Shown: positions 59,119-64,000 of the stretch, in pieces
Position numbering within the stretch: position 1 is the stretch's first letter
How the letters are laid out: each line of letters begins with the position of its first letter
DNA from: Batrachochytrium dendrobatidis JAM81
Taxonomy: Eukaryota; Chytridiomycota; Chytridiomycetes; Rhizophydiales
Reading direction: 5' to 3'
Assembly: GCF_000203795.2 (NCBI RefSeq)
Contig: NW_006281099.1
Location: 3,498,532-3,562,531 of the forward strand
DNA: 64,000 nt
Translations under genes and position numbers: made by a program
Notes under the pieces: generated by a model
What the model was told of the DNA's origin: nothing
The model's database searches: none
The model's input: the letters and a program-made list of their open reading frames with translations, nothing else

Positions 59119-59286
59119 ATGCAATTCACTGTCATCGCATTCATCGCAGCACTCGTCGTATCTGTCACTGCTGCTCCTGGTAGTATGTCTAATTTTGGAA
59201 GCGTTTGCAGAAGTGACAAAGCCTGTCTCCCAGGCCAGAAGTGTATAAGCACAAATGGAGGCCTTGGATTATGCAAATATGTCTAA
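59119..59286 (+). CDS. Small secreted cysteine-rich peptide, right copy
   Basis: 55 residues. The signal peptide is MQFTVIAFIAALVVSVTAA and the mature part carries the four-cysteine pattern C-x5-C-x5-C-x8-C, identical to the left copy; only Val13 in the signal differs. The near-perfect preservation of the frame, signal and promoter in both arms suggests that both are functional or that conversion keeps them alike. No homologue is known to me. The open frame starting at 58960 is not used because it contains the TATA box. Confidence 0.75.
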   Translation: MQFTVIAFIAALVVSVTAAPGSMSNFGSVCRSDKACLPGQKCISTNGGLGLCKYV

Positions 59287-59797
59287 AAGTCTTGGCTATA
59301 TGCGTGTCAGCATCTGATCTGGAGCTTGTTCAAGTCGCACCGACTAGTTTAAACTTGTGAATTTTGAAATGAATAAACCCACGTTACAATGATGTTTGGT
59401 TGATGCTGTATATCGTGATTTTGTATACGTTGATTACAAACTGTTGTGTTCCGAGTCGAGTCTGATTATTAGCGTATAAAGTATGGATATACTAATATGC
59501 TAATATATGCAAGTTTAGAAACAACCACATACTGCAGTGTCTATCTGTACTGATGTCCCAGATTACAATCAACACACTCTGTAAATAGTCAAACCAAGTA
59601 ATTACTAGAATGATTTCATTTTGAAACAAATACAGGTTTAATAATAGATTTTGATCATACAACTAAGCGTATTCTGGGCAAACACAATGCAACAATCCAG
59701 CGACTTGAATGCGCCAATGAACATATGAACTGGATCAAGTTTGCTGACACACTTGACCAGGCAGTATTGATGATCGTTTTGATATGACATTTGCAGT

Positions 59798-60521
59798 CAA
59801 TCTCCAGTAGCAGAACGTAACGAATATCCAACCATGTCCCAAACCAAAATTACTGAAAGATAAATACAAGTGGTTTATTTTACATGAATACAGCCGTAAA
59901 CAATCCTAAGACCGTCAAAAAATAATGTTAGAATCTAAACCAAAAGCGTAAATTCAAGAAGCTCAGAATGGTTGCACTGTGTGCGTTCGAATCAAGAGTA
60001 TCATAAGACCGTCGTGATAAATTTAATTCATCATTGCTTCCTTCAATCTCAAAAAATCCACTCACCATTCTAGTTCAAGAAGCACATCAGAATCGGTATA
60101 TTATATGACAGAAACCCAATCTAAAACAGTCAAGGTTAGATCAGATCTATGACCAAGACATCACAATACAAACAAGTGAGCTGAAAAGGCGTCAGACGTG
60201 AAATGTATCCACATAAATTCAGATATATGCTTGTCTTTCATTTTAGGATCATCGCTCGCCAAACCAACATTCACTTTTCTCCATAATCAACAACTAACCC
60301 AAAAAATGTCCACGATCTTGAAAATATGCAGTATGCAACCAGGTCTAAAACATGACAAATTGATTAGCTAAAGTAATACTAAAGCAAAAGTACCAGACTC
60401 GGGCAGATGTGATAATCAATCAGTTTTGGCATGAATGAATAAAAAAAAAGATTTATGCAGCATCGAGAAACTCGTCTGACTCGTCATCGTTTCCTCATTT
60501 TGATTTCACATCTGCCAACAC
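59798..60521. other. Intergenic, one isolated TIR motif
   Basis: No gene seen. TTTACATGAATACAGCCGTA at ~59880 matches the right-hand terminal repeat of the MITE family, but no companion element body is adjacent, so it may be a solo end of a lost copy. Confidence 0.45.
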
Positions 60522-60935
60522 ATTACAGCCGTATTCATGTAATAAACACCAAGTGTCAGAATGAACAACAGCCAGTCCCATGGGAATGATTGGTGCCAAT
60601 TTACTGAACATTGTTCCCTAAACTCCTTGATACAACTCAGTCATTCCCCATGCTCATTTTGTATCAAAACCAAATGGTCACATCAGTTTCAACAAACCCC
60701 ACATGAGAGCGTCGAGCCTAATGAATCTGATGACTGTACAGTGCATGACTGCCAAAAAGGAGAAGAGATAATCTCAGCTCAAACTATAATTGTGCATCAT
60801 ACGATGAACATTGTTTGAAGCAATTGAGAATGCCATGCCAATTGAAAAGGCAGCACAATTAATGTGTGGTAGAAAAACAAGCATCTAACCATTGTATATC
60901 CCAGAGAAAAATAGATTCTGCAAGACAAAACAGCT
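60522..60935 (+). mobile_element. MITE copy 4 (3' end unclear)
   Basis: The left terminal repeat is ATTACAGCCGTATTCATGTA (60522). The body matches copy 1 through GATTGGTGCCAATTTACTG, then GCATGACTGCCAAAAAGG and CAAACTATAATTGTGCATCA. Similarity weakens after ~60840, and no right-hand terminal repeat is visible. Confidence 0.55.
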
Positions 60936-62311
60936 GAAAATAACACTTACGTTGACGACGTATAACCATAAAAGTTCATTGTACAAATAGAATTATAAAC
61001 ACTATAAGAGAGTCAGCTGACAGATACCAAAGAAAATTTGTAAAAGCACAAATGGAATCAAATGAATCAGAAGTGCACGAGTCAGCATGATAGCTCAGTG
61101 CCCAGTGCTATTGACAGGCAGTCCACAATGTCATTTGTGTCTGCAAGCATCATTTTCAAAATAGCCCACGAATAAATTATTTTTAAAACTGTACACACCA
61201 TTGTAAAAAAACTACAAAAATGTCAGTAAACCAGCAGGTTTTTAAAATATGCAGTCAAAAAAAAGGGCTCAGGATTCCTATGGATCATCAGGTAATCAGC
61301 CGGTAATTCCAGCGTATATAGTTGTGCCAGGAAAACTCATCATAGCCAAAAGTATTTCAACAATCATTTTATAAACAAACCTAGATCGCAATGCCAACAG
61401 CAGAAATCAGTCGAGGCATGTGCAAAGAGTCGCTCAAGTCTACAAAAGGCAAACAAAATAACAGATCAGACCCCATTTTTCTACTCGACATAAAAAAAAA
61501 GATAAAAAGATGGTATAGAAGGCTGCATCAGAGACGAAAAAGCATCAACACAATGTGTTCAGAGACTCTAGTTTGTTTAAATGTCAAGGTCATCAACAGC
61601 AACCTCTAATTCAACCAAGATGTAGGTGCGGACGGTCGGCACATTTACCAACAAACTGACCTTGCGACCGATTAGCAGACTGAAGCAACAAACGATTGTT
61701 GGAAAAAGTCAAATATATACCCATAAACTCACCCTCAGGAAATCGGAGAATTTGATTGGCTACGAATTGTCTGTTGCACTTTACCAACTGAATCTGAAAT
61801 CAACTAATTTGGATTCAACCATGGCAGTGCCAGTATTGTTGCAGGAATTAAAAATAGTGTCTAGTGGTTTACTTGTGTATTATTTGAATTTATTATAAGA
61901 AGTCTTGACAGATAGATATTTAGCCGTATATTCAATGGTATAACTAAACACTATCGATCTACCAGGACATGAGCGATTCGAATGTCATGAGCATTTTCAA
62001 TGTGTTAATTTGGATAGCAGCCAACTTGACAGTATATTCATGAGCAGACAAGTCCAGACTGGCTTGAACTAAAACGAAAGCTTATTGACTTGAAGCGACA
62101 GTGCAAAAAGATACGCATTTCCAGGAATCTTAAATGGTCAAACCATCCAAACCATGATTGAGACAGTTGATGGACAGGAATGGCAAGTCTCAGACTACCA
62201 GCTGACAGCCAGTGAAAATGGACGAACACTCGAGCCAGCGAATGCGCGTTGTCGACCTGACCAATTCTTGGATTCAACCACTTGACCAACTTTGCAACAT
62301 ACAGACTTCTC
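60936..62311. other. Intergenic, nothing recognised
   Basis: AT-rich sequence with short open frames (61391-61609, 61626-61898, 62038-62313) that lack family resemblance and intron signals. The end must contain the NOT3 promoter. Confidence 0.5.
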
Positions 62312-64000
62312 ATGGCTGCGAGAAAACTACAAGGTCAATTGTACTCGACTGGCATGCACTTGTATTCATCTCTACAGGAAATCCCACTTATTTCCTTTGC
62401 ATAGGATTCGCATCAACCACTGGATTGGTGAAATAAACATATGGCTGTCTAGAACTTGTTGGAATGCATGGCATTTCTTATAAACCACCTTTGACTGTAA
62501 TAAGAAAATGATTCTTATTGACAAGTTTAGAGCATTCTCATTAGAACAGTCTTATTCTTTCTAGGTTTATCTAGCACTTGCTAAAACAATTCTTTGGAAC
62601 CATCCCTTGCTTGATCCATTGTCAAACAGCATTTTGCTGACTACAGCCGGCCACTGCACACATCATATGATGTGTTCTTGTAGAATCTCATCATCTAGTC
62701 AAACCTCCATCACTATGCATCAAACTACATTCAGCATCGTTTGTCTATTTCAATGTCAACTTGGACAGATACGATTTTGTACCTGATTCTTTTTTGGTAT
62801 CCTATTGATGTGTGATCAGCTGCATACTGTGAATTATACTCATTTATTGGCTTTCTAGTTAATCTGCTACCGGATGTCTAGTTATACCAAATCCCACTTA
62901 CGCTCTTTTCTTGAACTCATACTGTTATTCTCAATACTTTATTAAACACAACAGCCGAGATCGAACGAACGCTCAAAAAAGTATCCGAAGGAGTCGAGAT
63001 TTTTGAGAGCATATTTGAAAAGATTTCGACTGCATCCAACCAAGCTCAAAAGGAAAAGTTTGAAGGCGATCTCAAAAAGGAAATCAAAAAACTCCAACGG
63101 TATCGTGATCAGATCAAATCATGGGCATCATCAAATGAGATCAAGGATAAGAGAGCGTTGCTTGACAACCGGAAACTGATTGAGCAGGTATTTTTTATTT
63201 AATCACTTGGTGAATCTTGATTTGTGTTTAAAATTTGAACTGTCGGCGTTTGTTCAATCAACATTCAAGATATCAATATTGTGTATTGATTGTTTTTGTA
63301 AACTTGGATATCCATTCAAAAAGTCACGCATCTAACCCTATGTGCTGCATTCATTGCTTTCATCCTATAGCAAATGGAGAAATTCAAAGCGATGGAAAAG
63401 GAACTCAAAACAAAAGCCTATTCACAGGCAGGGTTAAATGCAGCAAGTCGCATAGATCCACAGGAAAAAGAAAAGGAGGATCTTCGACAGTGGATAGCTG
63501 AAATGACCGACGAGCTTAATGTTCAAATTGATATGCTTGAAGCTGAGCTTGAAACTCTTCAAATAGCCGTTCGTAAAGCTAAAAAAGGCGACTCTTCTAA
63601 ATCTGATCGGGTTAGTAAGATTGACAAGATCATCGAGCGGCATAAGCATCATCAGACTACACTTGAGATTGTGTTGCGAATGATGGATAATGGAAATTTG
63701 AAGCTTGAAGAGGTAATCTAGCAGTGTATATTTATACTTTTTTAAAGAAACTCGGGCGACTTTGCCAAAATTTTGTTTTATGCAAATTAATAATGCTCAA
63801 ATATCGTATTTTTAGGTTGCAAGTGTTCAAGATGATGTAGCATATTATGTCGAGTCCAACCAAGATCCTGATTTTGAGGAAGATGAAGGTATATACGAAG
63901 GCTTGAATCTTGAGGAAGCAGAAGCATACGGTTTTGCAAACGAAGATGAGGACGAGGATGATTCAGATACTGGTAAACATAGTTTATGCTTGAGCTTGAC
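62312..64000 (+). CDS. CCR4-NOT complex subunit NOT3/NOT5, N-terminal part (3' end outside window)
   Basis: Scaffold subunit of the CCR4-NOT mRNA deadenylation complex. Visible exons: 62312-62333, 62955-63187, 63371-63712, 63816-63972, then the gene runs off the window. The 22-nt first exon encodes MAARKLQ, joined by a 621-nt intron to [20 protein letters not shown]. Further family blocks are [72 protein letters not shown] and [18 protein letters not shown]. All phases agree. The NOT-box C-terminal domain, expected several hundred residues later, is not in view. NOT3 and Not5 cannot be separated from this part alone. Confidence 0.94.

Larger units (their letters stand above)
58838..59797. repeat. 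Right arm of the ~1-kb inverted repeat
   Basis: Partner of 57428-58414. It includes the second secreted-peptide gene with its promoter and, at the outer end (59640-59797), the same fragment of the LINE-like relic. The relic continues beyond the arm only on the left side. Confidence 0.88.

Noticed and set aside
58960..59286. 108-residue version of the secreted peptide (and its 104-residue mirror at 57972-58286)
   Set aside because: The extra N-terminal part spans a TATA box and leader; the inner Met gives a clean signal peptide.
61391..61609. 72-codon frame with ATG and basic residues
   Set aside because: No family, no neighbouring exon signals, and composition like the surrounding intergenic DNA.
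1..64000. CRISPR arrays, bacterial operons, tRNA or rRNA genes
   Set aside because: No spaced direct repeats, no cloverleaf or rRNA-like stretches were seen; the DNA is intron-rich and eukaryotic.

Overview
The window looks like nuclear DNA of a flagellated early-diverging fungus, most likely a chytrid (Batrachochytrium-like). Reasons: genes are split by many short GT-AG introns (about 60-170 nt); fungal-type genes (PacC/Rim101, Mrp51, Mak16, Sup35-class eRF3, NOT3) sit beside motile-cilium genes (CFAP119, CFAP161), which only zoosporic fungi keep; the DNA is AT-rich. A 100-N run at 20007-20106 marks a draft assembly. The organism is inferred; no rRNA, tRNA or CRISPR was seen. Exon borders were read by eye from splice signals, reading phase and family alignment recalled from memory.

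Layout. 1-6.3 kb (+): C-terminal end of HID1, an Asx-homology (DEUBAD) protein and a UCHL5/BAP1-family deubiquitinase. 6.6-11.3 kb (-): an SR splicing factor with RRM and two zinc knuckles, then ribosome-biogenesis factor Mak16. 11.4-14 kb (+): SRR1-like protein and mitoribosomal Mrp51. 14.2-17.4 kb (-): a CAPN5-like calpain lacking its catalytic triad. 17.7-22.9 kb: mobile and broken DNA (a MITE, a frameshifted kinase gene, the assembly gap with an inverted kinase fragment, an inactivated hAT transposon). 23.2-24.9 kb (+): circularly permuted GTPase (NOA1/Mtg3). 25.1-32.1 kb (+): two tandem paralogues of an unrecognised coiled-coil plus beta-rich protein.

32.1-50.0 kb is one large palindromic structure. 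Two near-identical 3.37-kb inverted arms each carry a complete PacC/Rim101-type zinc-finger gene. They flank an 11.2-kb centre with an m-AAA protease subunit, CFAP119, CFAP161 and a WD40 protein. 50.2-54.8 kb (-): a SKA-complex-like kinetochore gene and eRF3. 54.8-59.8 kb: a LINE-like reverse-transcriptase relic and a second, smaller inverted repeat with two divergent copies of a tiny secreted cysteine-rich peptide gene. 59.8-62.3 kb: gene-poor DNA with another MITE. 62.3-64 kb (+): 5' part of CCR4-NOT subunit NOT3, running off the end.

The genes are mostly independent housekeeping genes, not one pathway. The most notable items are the two inverted duplications, the ASXH-UCH neighbour pair, the dead calpain, the unknown tandem paralogues and the recurring TA-flanked MITE family.
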